From: Kosakonia sacchari
GTDB lineage: Bacteria > Pseudomonadota > Gammaproteobacteria > Enterobacterales > Enterobacteriaceae
Assembly (NCBI GenBank): GCA_900109485.1
Contig: FOAY01000001.1
Span: 1 to 64,000 of the forward strand
Direction of reading: 5' to 3'
Length of the DNA: 64,000 bases
The translations under genes and the position numbers were made by a program. The notes below the pieces were generated by a model. The model worked only from the letters and a program-made list of their open reading frames with translations, made no database searches and was not told the origin of the DNA. Position 1 is the first letter of the stretch. Each line of letters starts with the position of its first letter. Shown here one piece after another: positions 51,108 through 61,806 of this stretch.

Positions 51108-51763
51108 GCGTCTCCCAGCGTATAACCGATGCCATGAACGGTGCGGATAAACGCGCTACCGAGCTTGCGCCGCAAATGATGGACGTGCACTTCGACCGCG
51201 TTGCTGGAGACTTCATCGTCCCAGTTATAGAGTTTCTCTTCGATTAATTTTCGCGGCAACACGCGTCCGGCGTTGCGCAGCAACAGCTCCAGCAGGGCAA
51301 ACTCTTTCGGCTTTAACACCAGCGTTTCGCCCTCCAGCGTGGCGATCAGACTGGCCGGATCAAGGGTTACCGGGCCGTGTCGCAGCACGCTTTGCGTCTG
51401 CCCGTGGGTGCGGCGAATAAGCACTTCCAGCCGGGCGGCGACTTCGACCAGCGCAAAAGGTTTGCACAGATAATCATCCGCGCCCAGGCGCAAACCTTCG
51501 ACCCGCTGGTCAATGGCATCGCGGGCGGTGAGGATCAATACCGGTTCGCTGCGTTTTTGGCTGCGCCAGTGGCGAAGAATATCCAGCCCGTCAATGCCTG
51601 GCAGCGTTAAATCCAGGATCACCGCATCGTAAGGCGCGGCAAACAGTGCGCTCTGACCCTGCTTGCCTTCGGTGAACCAGTCAACGCTAAATCCTTTTTT
51701 GCTCAGCCCGGCTTTAATGCCATCGCCGATGAGCGTGTCATCTTCAATCAATAAAATGCGCAC
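51104..51763 (-). CDS. qseB: Response regulator QseB
   Basis: An OmpR/PhoB-type regulator of 219 residues. The receiver has D8, D9, the phospho-acceptor D51 ([13 protein letters not shown]) and a conserved Lys in DDYLCKPF. The C-terminal winged helix ends in [11 protein letters not shown]. It is the partner of QseC, translationally coupled, and cross-talks with PmrB in E. coli. A tandem TTAAG repeat upstream is a likely autoregulatory site. Confidence 0.97.
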   Translation of the reverse strand: MRILLIEDDTLIGDGIKAGLSKKGFSVDWFTEGKQGQSALFAAPYDAVILDLTLPGIDGLDILRHWRSQKRSEPVLILTARDAIDQRVEGLRLGADDYLCKPFALVEVAARLEVLIRRTHGQTQSVLRHGPVTLDPASLIATLEGETLVLKPKEFALLELLLRNAGRVLPRKLIEEKLYNWDDEVSSNAVEVHVHHLRRKLGSAFIRTVHGIGYTLGDA

Positions 51764-51845
51764 ATCGCCTCCTTTCTCACTCGACTTTCATGCAGTTAAA
51801 CCGCTTGTGACAAGTAATGTACAGCGGAAATTTTTCTTTTCGCCC

Positions 51846-51868
51846 CTTAAGAAGTTGTTAAGAAGTTG
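51846..51868. promoter_or_regulatory. QseB/PmrA-type tandem repeat in the qseB-ygiW gap
   Basis: An exact 11-bp tandem repeat TTAAGAAGTTG occurs at 51847-51857 and 51858-51868. It fits the PmrA box TTAAK-N6-TTAAK bound by PmrA and reported for QseB. Placed between the divergent qseBC and ygiW. Confidence 0.65.
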
Positions 51869-51910
51869 CAGGTTAAATGAGCGGAAACCACAGGAAAAGG
51901 GAGAGAAAAG

Positions 51911-52300
51911 ATGAAGAAGATTTCTGCAATTATCGCCGCTATTGCACTGTGTTCCGCCCCCGCTTTCGCGGCGAATCAGGGGGGCTTTACCGGTCCGGGT
52001 TCCACGCAGCAGAGCGGTGGATTTACCGGGCCGGACAGCAGCAAAGCCACCGTCGAAAGCGCTAAGTCGCTGCGTGACGATGCGTGGGTTACGCTGCGTG
52101 GCAACATTGTCGAGCGCCTCTCTGACAATACCTATTTATTTAAGGATGCAACCGGCACCATCAATATCGAGATTAGCCATAAGCGCTGGAACGGCGTGAC
52201 GGTCGGGCCACAGGATGCGGTCGAAATTCAGGGCGAAGTCGATAAGGACTGGAATTCAGTGGAAATCGACGTCAAAGAGATTCGTAAAGTCACTCCGTAA
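51911..52300 (+). CDS. ygiW: BOF-family periplasmic protein YgiW
   Basis: A 129-residue secreted protein with a signal peptide ending at AFA-AN, then a short duplicated GGFTGPGSTQQSGGFTGPDS and an OB-fold BOF domain (VTLRGNIVERLSDNTYLFKD). In E. coli ygiW is a QseB/PmrA target linked to stress tolerance; Salmonella VisP is the orthologue. Divergent from qseBC with a shared TTAAG repeat. Confidence 0.95.
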   Translation: MKKISAIIAAIALCSAPAFAANQGGFTGPGSTQQSGGFTGPDSSKATVESAKSLRDDAWVTLRGNIVERLSDNTYLFKDATGTINIEISHKRWNGVTVGPQDAVEIQGEVDKDWNSVEIDVKEIRKVTP

Positions 52301-52417
52301 GCGCCTGCTGCGCGCGAAAAATCGCTCATCGCTATGACTCTTAGCCGCAGATAAGGTAGTATCTGCGGCAATATTGCCGCCGCACAGGCGGTCGCATACG
52401 TTGAGGAATCTCGATTA

Positions 52418-54676
52418 ATGAGCGATATGGCAGAGCGCCTTGCGCTGCATGAATTTACGGAAAACGCATACCTGAACTACTCCATGTACGTCATCATGGA
52501 TCGTGCGTTGCCGTTTATCGGTGATGGCCTGAAGCCGGTTCAGCGCCGCATCGTTTACGCAATGTCAGAGCTGGGGTTGAACGCCAGCGCGAAGTTTAAA
52601 AAATCCGCCCGTACGGTCGGCGATGTATTGGGTAAATACCACCCGCACGGCGATAGCGCCTGTTACGAAGCGATGGTGCTGATGGCGCAGCCGTTCTCCT
52701 ACCGCTATCCGCTGGTGGATGGCCAGGGCAACTGGGGCGCGCCGGACGACCCGAAGTCCTTCGCCGCCATGCGTTATACCGAATCCCGCCTGTCGAAATA
52801 CGCCGAACTGCTGCTCAGTGAACTGGGGCAGGGCACCGTTGACTGGGTGCCGAACTTCGACGGTACGTTGCAGGAGCCGAAAATGCTGCCTGCACGGTTG
52901 CCGAACATCCTGCTGAACGGCACCACCGGTATTGCGGTCGGGATGGCGACGGACATTCCGCCGCACAACCTGCGTGAAGTGGCAAAAGCCGCCATTGCCC
53001 TGATTGAACAGCCGAAAACCACGCTCGATCAACTGCTGGATATTGTACAGGGGCCGGATTATCCGACCGAAGCAGAGATCATCACCTCCCGCGCTGAAAT
53101 CCGTAAAATTTACCAGAATGGTCGCGGCTCGGTGCGCATGCGCGCGGTGTGGAAAAAAGAGGATGGCGCGGTAGTGATCACGGCGCTGCCGCATCAGGTT
53201 TCCGGCGCGCGCGTGCTGGAGCAGATTGCTGCCCAGATGCGCAATAAAAAGCTGCCGATGGTCGACGATCTGCGTGACGAGTCGGATCATGAAAACCCGA
53301 CGCGTCTGGTGATTGTGCCGCGCTCTAATCGCGTGGATATGGAGCAGGTGATGAATCACCTGTTCGCCACCACCGATCTGGAAAAGAGCTATCGCATCAA
53401 CCTGAACATGATCGGTCTGGATGGTCGTCCTGCGGTGAAAAACCTGCTGGAGATCCTGACCGAATGGCTGGCGTTCCGCCGCGATACCGTACGCCGCCGT
53501 CTGAACCATCGTCTGGAGAAAGTGCTTAAGCGCCTGCATATCCTTGAAGGTTTGCTGGTGGCGTTTCTCAATATCGACGAAGTGATCGAAATTATTCGTA
53601 CTGAAGATGAGCCGAAACCGGCGTTGATGTCGCGTTTTGGCATCAGTGAAACGCAGGCGGAAGCGATCCTTGAGTTAAAACTGCGTCATCTCGCCAAACT
53701 GGAAGAGATGAAAATTCGCGGTGAGCAGAGCGAGCTGGAAAAAGAGCGCGATCAGCTGCAGGCGATCCTGGCTTCCGAGCGCAAGATGGACAATCTGCTG
53801 AAGAAAGAGTTGCAGGCGGATGCCACGGCATTTGGCGACGATCGCCGTTCGCCGCTGCATGAACGTGAAGAAGCGAAAGCGATGAACGAGCATGACATGC
53901 AGCCGTCTGAGCCGGTCACTATCGTGCTGTCGCAAATGGGCTGGGTACGCAGCGCCAAAGGCCATGACATCGATGCGCAGGGTTTGAGCTACAAAGCTGG
54001 CGACAGCTGGAAAGCGTCGGTGAAAGGTAAGAGCAACCAGCCCGTGGTGTTTATTGATACCACCGGGCGCAGCTACGCTATCGATCCGATTACGCTGCCG
54101 TCTGCGCGCGGCCAGGGCGAGCCGTTAACCGGTAAGCTGACGCTGCCGCCGGGCGCGACGGTTGAGCATATGATCATGAGTAGCGACGATCAGAAGCTGC
54201 TGATGGCTTCCGATGCTGGTTACGGCTTTGTCTGCACCTTCAACGATTTAGTCGCGCGTAACCGCGCCGGGAAAACGCTGATCAGCCTGCCGGATGGGGC
54301 GAAAGTGATGCCGCCGCTGGCGATCGATAACGATGACGATATGCTGCTGGCTATCACCACCGCAGGGCGCATGTTGATGTTCCCGGTGAGCGAGCTGCCA
54401 CAGTTGTCGAAAGGCAAAGGCAACAAGATCATCGGCATCCCGTCGGCGGATGCGGCGAAAGGTGTTGATGGCCTGGCGCATCTCTATTTGCTGCCGCCGC
54501 TCAGCACGCTGACCATCCACGTCGGCAAACGTAAAATCAAACTGCGTCCGGAAGAGTTGCAGAAAGTGCAGGGCGAGCGCGGACGCCGCGGTACGCTGAT
54601 GCGCGGCTTGCAGAAAATCGACCGCGTGGAGATTGATGCACCTTCCCGTCCGACGGCAGGCGATAGCGAAGAATAA
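52418..54676 (+). CDS. parC: DNA topoisomerase IV subunit A
   Basis: The DNA-cleaving subunit of topoisomerase IV, 752 residues as in E. coli. The quinolone-resistance region reads [20 protein letters not shown], with wild-type S80 and E84. The catalytic tyrosine is in [14 protein letters not shown]-terminal beta-pinwheel follows after about residue 490. Its partner parE lies 23 kb away, as plsC-parC and parE are separate in E. coli. Confidence 0.98.
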   Translation: MSDMAERLALHEFTENAYLNYSMYVIMDRALPFIGDGLKPVQRRIVYAMSELGLNASAKFKKSARTVGDVLGKYHPHGDSACYEAMVLMAQPFSYRYPLVDGQGNWGAPDDPKSFAAMRYTESRLSKYAELLLSELGQGTVDWVPNFDGTLQEPKMLPARLPNILLNGTTGIAVGMATDIPPHNLREVAKAAIALIEQPKTTLDQLLDIVQGPDYPTEAEIITSRAEIRKIYQNGRGSVRMRAVWKKEDGAVVITALPHQVSGARVLEQIAAQMRNKKLPMVDDLRDESDHENPTRLVIVPRSNRVDMEQVMNHLFATTDLEKSYRINLNMIGLDGRPAVKNLLEILTEWLAFRRDTVRRRLNHRLEKVLKRLHILEGLLVAFLNIDEVIEIIRTEDEPKPALMSRFGISETQAEAILELKLRHLAKLEEMKIRGEQSELEKERDQLQAILASERKMDNLLKKELQADATAFGDDRRSPLHEREEAKAMNEHDMQPSEPVTIVLSQMGWVRSAKGHDIDAQGLSYKAGDSWKASVKGKSNQPVVFIDTTGRSYAIDPITLPSARGQGEPLTGKLTLPPGATVEHMIMSSDDQKLLMASDAGYGFVCTFNDLVARNRAGKTLISLPDGAKVMPPLAIDNDDDMLLAITTAGRMLMFPVSELPQLSKGKGNKIIGIPSADAAKGVDGLAHLYLLPPLSTLTIHVGKRKIKLRPEELQKVQGERGRRGTLMRGLQKIDRVEIDAPSRPTAGDSEE

Positions 54677-54690
54677 TCTTCCTAAAGTGT

Positions 54691-54715
54691 GCGCCTCTCC
54701 TTCCTGGAGGGGCGC
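54691..54715 (+). terminator. Stem-loop after parC
   Basis: GCGCCTCTCC / GGAGGGGCGC, ten paired positions with one wobble and a 5-nt loop, 14 bp after the parC stop. There is no T-run, so it may be a weak terminator or a 3'-end stabiliser before plsC. Confidence 0.45.
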
Positions 54716-54899
54716 ATGTACACGTAAAATTTCCCGTAAAAGCGTTGTTTATTCGTGTATTGCGATTAACAATACGTTGTTTTAAAGGCCGCATAACACA
54801 AAAGTCCAGACCAGGTAATGGTCATTGGTGGCACAGCCTGTTTTAGCGTCATTGCAGGCATGGATATTATGCTCAAAGGTATGGGCTTCAGAGGTCGCT

Positions 54900-55637
54900 A
54901 TGCTATTCATTTTTCGTATGATCATCGTTGTTATTTATTCCATTCTGGTGTGCGTATTCGGGTCAATCTACTGTCTGTTTAGTCCGCGTAATCCTAAGCA
55001 TGTCGCCACGTTCGGCCATATGTTTGGTCGCCTTGCGCCGGTGCTTGGGTTGAAAGTGGAAACCCGCTTGCCGCCGGGCGCTGAGAAATTCGGCAACGCG
55101 ATTTACATCGCCAACCACCAGAACAACTACGATATGGTTACGGCGTCCAGTATTGTGCTGCCGCCAACGGTGACAGTGGGCAAAAAGAGCCTGCTGTGGA
55201 TCCCGTTTTTCGGCCAGCTTTACTGGCTGGCCGGTAACCTGCTGATCGACCGTGATAACCGTGCGAAAGCGCACGGTACCATTGCTCAGGTGGTGAAACA
55301 GATCCAGAAACGCAATATCTCGGTCTGGATGTTCCCGGAAGGCACCCGCAGCCGTGGACGCGGTCTGTTGCCGTTTAAAACCGGCGCGTTTCATGCGGCG
55401 ATTGCGGCGGGCGTGCCGATTATCCCGGTTTGCGTTTCCACCACCTCTAATAAAATCAACCTTAACCGCCTGCGCAACGGGCTGGCGATTGTTGAGATGC
55501 TGCCGCCTATTGATGTGGCGCAGTTTGGTAAGGATCAGGTTCGCCAACTGGCGATGCACTGCCATGATCTGATGGCCAAAAAGATTGAAGAGCTGGATAA
55601 AGAAGTTGCCGAACGCGAAGCAGCCGGTCGGGTTTAA
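54900..55637 (+). CDS. plsC: 1-acyl-sn-glycerol-3-phosphate acyltransferase PlsC
   Basis: Acylates lysophosphatidic acid to phosphatidic acid at the inner membrane. The product is 245 residues from ATG 54900 (MLFIFRMIIVVIYSILV), the E. coli length. The HX4D motif is NHQNNYD (H73, D78) and the second substrate motif is FPEGTRS near 145. The frame runs 25 codons further upstream without conserved sequence. Lies between parC and ftsP. Confidence 0.98.
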   Translation: MLFIFRMIIVVIYSILVCVFGSIYCLFSPRNPKHVATFGHMFGRLAPVLGLKVETRLPPGAEKFGNAIYIANHQNNYDMVTASSIVLPPTVTVGKKSLLWIPFFGQLYWLAGNLLIDRDNRAKAHGTIAQVVKQIQKRNISVWMFPEGTRSRGRGLLPFKTGAFHAAIAAGVPIIPVCVSTTSNKINLNRLRNGLAIVEMLPPIDVAQFGKDQVRQLAMHCHDLMAKKIEELDKEVAEREAAGRV

Positions 55638-55709
55638 TCTTTCGTCACAAAGCAAGTCCGGCGGCGGTATCGCTTTCGGCGTATTGAGTTAGTTTTACAC
55701 GGAGCAAAT

Positions 55710-57122
55710 ATGTCACTCAGTCGGCGTCAGTTTCTTCAGGCATCAGGAGTTGCGCTCTGTGCAGGCGCGGTGCCGCTGAGGGCAAATGCTGCCGGGCAGC
55801 AACCCCCGCTGCCGGTTCCTCCTCTGCTGGAGTCGCGACGCGGCCAGCCGCTGTTTATGACACTGCAACGCGCGCACTGGTCATTTGCTACCGGTACCCG
55901 CGCGCAGGTCTCCGGCATTAACGGGCGTTATCTGGGGCCGACCATTCGCGTCTGGAACGGTGACGACGTTAAGCTGATTTACAGTAACCGGTTGGCGGAG
56001 AATGTCGCCATGACCGTCAGTGGTTTGCAGGTGCCTGGCCCGTTGATGGGCGGTGCCGCGCGGATGATGACGGCGAACAACGACTGGGCGCCGGTGCTGC
56101 CGATCCGCCAGAGCGCGGCGACGCTGTGGTATCACGCCAACACGCCGAACCGCAGTGCTCAACAGGTTTACAGCGGCCTTGCCGGTATGTGGCTGGTGGA
56201 AGATGAAATCAGCAAATCGCTGCCGGTGCCGAACCACTACGGTGTGGATGATTTTCCGGTCATTATTCAGGACAAAAGGCTGGATAACTTCGGTACGCCG
56301 GAGTACAGCGAGCCGGGAAGCGGCGGATTTGTCGGCGATACCCTGATGGTGAACGGCGCGCAAAGCCCGTATGTTGAGGTCTCGCGCGGATGGGTGCGCC
56401 TGCGTTTGCTGAATGCCTCCAATTCCCGACGCTATCAGTTGCAAATGAGCGATGGCCGCGCGCTGCATGTGATTGCGGGCGATCAGGGTTTTTTACCTGC
56501 GCCCGTTTCCGTGAAACAACTGTCGCTGGCGCCCGGCGAGCGTCGCGAAGTGCTGGTGGATATGACCAACGGCGATGAAGTGTCGATCACCTGCGGCGAG
56601 GCGGCGAGTTTGATGGACAGACTGCGCGGCATCTTTGAACCCTCCAGCATTTTGATCTCCACGCTGGTGCTGACGCTGCGTCCGACCGGGCTGCTGCCGC
56701 TGGTGACTGATACGCTGCCGATGCGCCTGCTGCCGTCCGATGTCCTGGCCGGAACGCCGACGCGCAGCCGCGATATTACGCTGGGCAGCGATCCGGGCAT
56801 TAACGGTCAATTGTGGGACACGCAGCGTATTGATATCACCGCTCAGCAAGGGACATGGGAACGCTGGACCGTGCGCGCAGAGATGCCGCAGTCGTTCCAC
56901 ATTGAAGGCGTGATGTTCCTCGTGCGCAACGTAAATGGCGCATTGCCGTTCCCGGAAGATCGGGGCTGGAAAGATACGGTGTGGATCGACGGGCAGGTTG
57001 AACTGCTGGTGTGGTTCGGCCAGCCTTCATGGCCGCACTTTCCTTTTCAGTTCCAGAGCCAGACGCTGGAAATGGCCGATCGCGGCTCGGTGGGGCAACT
57101 GCTGGTCAACCCGTCGGCGTAA
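55710..57122 (+). CDS. ftsP: Cell division protein FtsP (SufI)
   Basis: A periplasmic multicopper-oxidase-fold protein that stabilises the divisome under stress. The 470-residue product has a twin-arginine signal (SRRQFLQASGVALCAGAVPL, A-x-A cleavage near 27). Cupredoxin domains follow but the copper ligands are lacking, as is known for FtsP. Follows plsC by 72 bp. Confidence 0.97.
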   Translation: MSLSRRQFLQASGVALCAGAVPLRANAAGQQPPLPVPPLLESRRGQPLFMTLQRAHWSFATGTRAQVSGINGRYLGPTIRVWNGDDVKLIYSNRLAENVAMTVSGLQVPGPLMGGAARMMTANNDWAPVLPIRQSAATLWYHANTPNRSAQQVYSGLAGMWLVEDEISKSLPVPNHYGVDDFPVIIQDKRLDNFGTPEYSEPGSGGFVGDTLMVNGAQSPYVEVSRGWVRLRLLNASNSRRYQLQMSDGRALHVIAGDQGFLPAPVSVKQLSLAPGERREVLVDMTNGDEVSITCGEAASLMDRLRGIFEPSSILISTLVLTLRPTGLLPLVTDTLPMRLLPSDVLAGTPTRSRDITLGSDPGINGQLWDTQRIDITAQQGTWERWTVRAEMPQSFHIEGVMFLVRNVNGALPFPEDRGWKDTVWIDGQVELLVWFGQPSWPHFPFQFQSQTLEMADRGSVGQLLVNPSA

Positions 57123-57130
57123 ATTCCACA

Positions 57131-57162
57131 GCCTGATAACGCACTTATCAGGCTTATGTTTC
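57131..57162 (+). terminator. Terminator after ftsP
   Basis: AGCCTGATAA / TTATCAGGCT, perfect 10-bp stem with 5-nt loop, followed by TATGTTT. It begins 8 bp past the ftsP stop. Confidence 0.8.
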
Positions 57163-57273
57163 CTGAGCTTTTCGGGTGCCGGAAACAAGCGCGTAATACT
57201 CCTTCATTTCCCGCTACAATCCGGCGTATAATCGCCGGCCTTTGATTATTTTTTTACCAATTTTGGAAGCAAG

Positions 57274-59457
57274 ATGAGCGCAATATCCCTGATCCAGCCG
57301 GATCGAGACCTTTTCTCCTGGCCCCAGTACTGGGCGGCCTGCTTCGGCCCTGCGCCTTTTTTGCCGATGACGCGCGAAGAGATGGATCAACTTGGCTGGG
57401 ATAGCTGCGACATTATTCTGGTTACCGGCGATGCGTATGTCGATCACCCGAGCTTCGGCATGGCGATTTGCGGCCGAATGCTGGAAGCGCAGGGTTTCCG
57501 CGTCGGCATCATTTCCCAGCCGGACTGGAACAGCAAAGACGACTTTATGCGTCTGGGCAAACCGAACCTGTTCTTCGGCGTAACCGCCGGAAACATGGAC
57601 TCGATGATCAACCGCTATACCGCCGATCGTAAGCTGCGCCACGACGATGCCTACACGGCGGATAACGTCGCCGGTAAACGTCCGGATCGCGCCACGCTGG
57701 TTTATACCCAGCGCTGCAAAGAGGCATGGAAAGATGTGCCGGTGATCCTCGGCGGTATCGAAGCCAGCCTGCGCCGTACCGCGCATTACGATTACTGGTC
57801 TGATACCGTGCGCCGCTCGGTATTGATCGATGCCAAAGCGGACATGCTAATGTTCGGCAACGGTGAACGCCCGCTGGTTGAAGTGGCGCACCGCCTTGCC
57901 GCCGGAGAGCCGATCGCTGAGATCCGCGATGTTCGCAATACGGCGATCATTGTTAAGGAAGCGCTGCCGGGCTGGAGCGGGGTGGATTCCACCCGTCTGG
58001 ATACGCCGGGCAAAATCGATCCAATCCCACATCCTTATGGTGAAGATCTGCCGTGCGCGGATAATAAACCGGTCGTACCGCAGGCGCAGGAAGTGAAGCG
58101 CGTCACCGTCCAGCCGCCGCGTCCGAAACCGTGGGAGAAAACCTATGTGCTGTTGCCTTCCTACGAGAAGGTAAAAAGCGACAAGGTGCTCTACGCGCAT
58201 GCGTCGCGTATTTTGCATCATGAAACTAACCCCGGTTGCGCCCGTGCGCTGTTACAAAAACATGGCGATCGTTATATCTGGATCAACCCGCCAGCGATTC
58301 CGCTCTCCACCGAAGAGATGGACAGCGTTTTTGCACTGCCGTACCAGCGCGTGCCGCATCCGTCATACGGTAAGAGTCGTATTCCGGCGTACGAGATGAT
58401 CCGCTTTTCGATCAACATCATGCGCGGCTGTTTTGGCGGCTGCTCTTTCTGCTCCATCACCGAGCATGAAGGGCGCATTATTCAGAGCCGCTCTGAAGAT
58501 TCGATCATCAATGAAATCGAAGCGATCCGTGATTCGGTGCCGGGCTTTACCGGCGTGATTTCCGATCTGGGCGGCCCGACGGCCAACATGTATATGCTGC
58601 GCTGCAAATCGCCGCGTGCGGAGCAAACCTGCCGTCGTCTCTCCTGTGTTTATCCGGATATCTGTCCGCACATGGACACTAACCATCAGCCGACCATCGA
58701 TCTCTATCGCCGTGCACGCAGCCTGAAAGGCATCAAGAAGATCCTGATTGCCTCTGGTGTGCGTTACGATCTGGCGGTGGAAGATCCGCGCTATGTGAAG
58801 GAACTGGCGACGCACCACGTGGGTGGTTACCTGAAGATCGCTCCTGAGCATACCGAAGAGGGGCCGCTGTCGAAAATGATGAAGCCGGGCATGGGCAGCT
58901 ACGATCGCTTTAAACAGCTGTTCGATACCTACTCGAAAGAGGCGGGTAAAGAGCAGTATCTGATCCCGTACTTTATCTCGGCGCACCCAGGCACGCGTGA
59001 TGAGGATATGGTGAACCTGGCGCTGTGGCTGAAACGCCACCGTTTCCGTCTCGACCAGGTGCAGAATTTCTATCCTTCGCCGCTGGCTAACTCAACCACC
59101 ATGTATTACACCGGCAAAAACCCGCTGTCGAAAATCGACTACAAGAGCGAGGAAGTGGTGGTGCCGAAAGGGGATAAACAGCGTCGTCTGCATAAGGCGC
59201 TGCTGCGTTACCACGATCCGGCGAACTGGCCGCTGCTGCGCGAAGCGCTGGAAGCCATGGGCAAAAAGCATCTGATCGGTTCACGCCGTGATTGCCTGGT
59301 GCCTGCGCCGACGATGGACGAGATGCGCGAAGCACGCCGCCAGAATCGCCAGTCGCGCCCGGCACTGACCAAACACACGCCGATTGTGCACCAGCGCAGT
59401 AACGGCAAGAGCGCCGCTGCGGCACCGGCGAAAAAGCGCGCGCCGCGCGTTCGTTAA
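57274..59457 (+). CDS. ygiQ: Radical SAM protein YgiQ (UPF0313)
   Basis: A 727-residue radical SAM protein. The iron-sulfur motif CX3CX2C is C386, C390, C393 in [13 protein letters not shown]. An N-terminal UPF0313 domain precedes it ([11 protein letters not shown]-like [18 protein letters not shown]), and a basic Lys/Arg/Ala-rich tail ends the protein. Its reaction is not established. Single-gene unit before the shared terminator with dkgA. Confidence 0.96.
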   Translation: MSAISLIQPDRDLFSWPQYWAACFGPAPFLPMTREEMDQLGWDSCDIILVTGDAYVDHPSFGMAICGRMLEAQGFRVGIISQPDWNSKDDFMRLGKPNLFFGVTAGNMDSMINRYTADRKLRHDDAYTADNVAGKRPDRATLVYTQRCKEAWKDVPVILGGIEASLRRTAHYDYWSDTVRRSVLIDAKADMLMFGNGERPLVEVAHRLAAGEPIAEIRDVRNTAIIVKEALPGWSGVDSTRLDTPGKIDPIPHPYGEDLPCADNKPVVPQAQEVKRVTVQPPRPKPWEKTYVLLPSYEKVKSDKVLYAHASRILHHETNPGCARALLQKHGDRYIWINPPAIPLSTEEMDSVFALPYQRVPHPSYGKSRIPAYEMIRFSINIMRGCFGGCSFCSITEHEGRIIQSRSEDSIINEIEAIRDSVPGFTGVISDLGGPTANMYMLRCKSPRAEQTCRRLSCVYPDICPHMDTNHQPTIDLYRRARSLKGIKKILIASGVRYDLAVEDPRYVKELATHHVGGYLKIAPEHTEEGPLSKMMKPGMGSYDRFKQLFDTYSKEAGKEQYLIPYFISAHPGTRDEDMVNLALWLKRHRFRLDQVQNFYPSPLANSTTMYYTGKNPLSKIDYKSEEVVVPKGDKQRRLHKALLRYHDPANWPLLREALEAMGKKHLIGSRRDCLVPAPTMDEMREARRQNRQSRPALTKHTPIVHQRSNGKSAAAAPAKKRAPRVR

Positions 59458-59468
59458 GAGCCATAAAA

Positions 59469-59493
59469 AAACCCGGCAAAAAACGCCGGGTTT
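59469..59493. terminator. Bidirectional terminator between ygiQ and dkgA
   Basis: AAACCCGGC / GCCGGGTTT with a 7-nt loop, A-run on the left and TTTTGTTT on the right. It serves the convergent ygiQ and dkgA. Confidence 0.9.
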
Positions 59494-59519
59494 TGTTTAT
59501 CAGTAAATCGGACAGGACG

Positions 59520-60347
59520 TTAACCGCCGAACTGATCCGGGTCTGGCCCCAGCCGTTTACCCTGTTCCAGTTTGGCGATTTCCGCCAGCTCATCTTTGTC
59601 CAGACGGAAATCCCAGACGTTGAAGTTCTCGGCAATACGCGCCGGAGTGACCGATTTCGGGATCACTATCAGCCCACTGTCGAGATGCCAGCGGATCACT
59701 ACCTGCGCCGGTGTTTTACCGTATTTATCCGCCAGATCGCGGATAATTTTCTGATCAAACACTCCTTCGCCGCCCTGCGCCAGCGGGCTCCAGGATTCAG
59801 TCTGGATCTTATGCGTGGCGTTCCAGGCATGGAGCTGGCGCTGCTGCATCAGCGGGTGCAGCTCGATCTGGTTGATTACTGGCACTACGCCGGTTTCATC
59901 GATGATCCTTTGCAGATGAGGAATCTGGAAGTTGCACACGCCGATACTCTTCACCAGCCCCTGTTTTTGCAGTTCGATCATGCCCTTCCAGGCGTCCACG
60001 TAATGATCGATTGCCGGAACCGGCCAGTGTATTAGCCAGAGATCGATATAGTCGAGCTGGAGTTTTTTCAGGCTCTCCTGCAAGGCTTCCGCTGGGCGTT
60101 TATGATCGTCGTTCCACAGTTTGGTGGTGATAAAGAGTTCATCACGCGGCACGCCTGCACTGGCTAATGCTTTACCAACGCCGTCTTCATTTTGGTAGGC
60201 CGTTGCGGTATCGATAGAACGATAGCCCACTTCCAGCGCTTTATGAATGGCGGTTACCACTTCCTCGTTGCTTGCTTTCCACACGCCAAGGCCGAGCTGC
60301 GGCATCAGGTTGCCATCGGAAAGCTTAATCACGGTGGGATGTGTCAT
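59520..60347 (-). CDS. dkgA: 2,5-diketo-D-gluconic acid reductase A (methylglyoxal reductase)
   Basis: A 275-residue NADPH aldo-keto reductase. The catalytic tetrad region is visible in YRSIDTATAYQNEDGVG, FITTKLWNDDHK and LIHWPVPA, and the cofactor phosphate site in IVIPKSVTPARIAENF. In E. coli it reduces methylglyoxal and furfural. With yqhD it forms the aldehyde-detoxifying unit controlled by YqhC; yqhD lies 101 bp upstream. Confidence 0.97.
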   Translation of the reverse strand: MTHPTVIKLSDGNLMPQLGLGVWKASNEEVVTAIHKALEVGYRSIDTATAYQNEDGVGKALASAGVPRDELFITTKLWNDDHKRPAEALQESLKKLQLDYIDLWLIHWPVPAIDHYVDAWKGMIELQKQGLVKSIGVCNFQIPHLQRIIDETGVVPVINQIELHPLMQQRQLHAWNATHKIQTESWSPLAQGGEGVFDQKIIRDLADKYGKTPAQVVIRWHLDSGLIVIPKSVTPARIAENFNVWDFRLDKDELAEIAKLEQGKRLGPDPDQFGG

Positions 60348-60448
60348 GCATTTCTCCTTTCAATAGGCTTACCGGGACAGGCCCGGTAAGGTGGTTTGCA
60401 TTAAGTGTGGTCGAAAAACCCAAAAACGGAAGCCGGGCTTTTCAGTGC

Positions 60449-61612
60449 TTAGCGCGCCGCTTCGTAGATACGGCGGCTGACATCCAGCGTGATATCGTGA
60501 TGTTCGCCAAGCTGCGTCATGCCGTGTTCTTCCAGTTTCGCCAGCAGCGCCGGGATGGAGCTACCGTCAAGGCCGTAGCCGGAAAGGCGCGTCGGTACGC
60601 CCATGCGTTCGAAGAAGTTGCGGGTGGCTGCGATTGCGGCATCAATGCGCTCATTTTCGGAACCTTCAGTGATATTCCATACGCGTTCTGCATATTGCAG
60701 CAGTTTTTCGCGTTTGGTTTCACGTTTTTCATTCCACAGCGCCGGCAGCACAATCGCCAGCGTTTGCGCGTGATCCAGCCCGTGCATTGCGGTCAGTTCA
60801 TGGCCCAGCATATGGGTTGCCCAATCCTGCGGTACGCCCGCGCCAATCAGGCCGTTCAGCGCCTGTGTCGCTGCCCACATCACGTTGGCACGAACATCGT
60901 AGTTTTCCGGTTCCTGCAATGCTTTCGGGCCTTCTTCGATAAGCGTCAGCAGAATACCTTCGGCAAAACGATCCTGAATTTTGCCGTTCACCGGATAAGT
61001 GACGTACTGCTCAACGGTGTGCACGAACGCATCGACCACACCATTCGCCACCTGGCGCGGCGGCAGAGTGTAGGTATAAACCGGATCCAGTACGGCAAAC
61101 ACCGGCTGGACGAACGCCGAGTGGAATGCCTGCTTGTCACCGGTGGCTTTGCGTGAAACCACGGCGCCAGCATTGGATTCAGAGCCGGTAGCGGGCAGTG
61201 TCAGCACGGACCCCATCGGAATAGCGCTTTTGATTTCGCGACCGCCGGTTTGCAGGATGTGCCACGGATCGATGCCGTCAGCATAGTTTGCCGCAGCGGC
61301 GATAAATTTGGTGCCGTCCAGCACAGAGCCGCCACCCACGGCCAGCAGGAAGGTGACGTTTTCTTCGCGGACGATTTTTACGGCTTTCATCAGGGTTTCG
61401 TACGTCGGGTTTGGCTCGATACCGCTGAATTCAACAATGTCCAGCCCTTCCAGCGCGCTGTAAACCTGATCCAGTACGCCATTTTTCTTCACGCTGCCGC
61501 CACCGTAAGTGATCAGCACGCGCGCGCCAGTTGGGATTTGCCCACGCAGGTCGGCAATCGCGCCTTTACCAAACAGAATGCGGGTCGGGGTATGCAGATT
61601 GAAGTTGTTCAT
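60449..61612 (-). CDS. yqhD: NADPH-dependent aldehyde reductase YqhD
   Basis: An iron-containing-alcohol-dehydrogenase-family enzyme of 387 residues from ATG 61612 (MNNFNLHTPTRILFG). The cofactor loop is ITYGGGSVKKNG and LAVGGGSVLDG. The metal-site histidines are in VVDAFVHTVEQYV and MLGHELTAMHGLDHAQTLA. It reduces short-chain aldehydes, including glyoxal and lipid-peroxidation products. The frame extends 52 codons further upstream without conserved sequence. Divergent from its activator yqhC. Confidence 0.97.
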   Translation of the reverse strand: MNNFNLHTPTRILFGKGAIADLRGQIPTGARVLITYGGGSVKKNGVLDQVYSALEGLDIVEFSGIEPNPTYETLMKAVKIVREENVTFLLAVGGGSVLDGTKFIAAAANYADGIDPWHILQTGGREIKSAIPMGSVLTLPATGSESNAGAVVSRKATGDKQAFHSAFVQPVFAVLDPVYTYTLPPRQVANGVVDAFVHTVEQYVTYPVNGKIQDRFAEGILLTLIEEGPKALQEPENYDVRANVMWAATQALNGLIGAGVPQDWATHMLGHELTAMHGLDHAQTLAIVLPALWNEKRETKREKLLQYAERVWNITEGSENERIDAAIAATRNFFERMGVPTRLSGYGLDGSSIPALLAKLEEHGMTQLGEHHDITLDVSRRIYEAAR

Positions 61613-61806
61613 TGCTCGTTCCCTTCTTACTAGAGGTGAAAAAAAGAGGCAGCGGACTGCCTGATGACGGTTATTGTGGGCGTGCGCGCCCACTCTCTCA
61701 ATGCACATTCCTGCCGATGTCTTGCCTGTTTCTCCATGCATCTGGAGAAAAAGCACAAAACTCTGCACACTGTGCTGGTCAAAATGTCTTGCCGGAGTAG
61801 CGAAAA

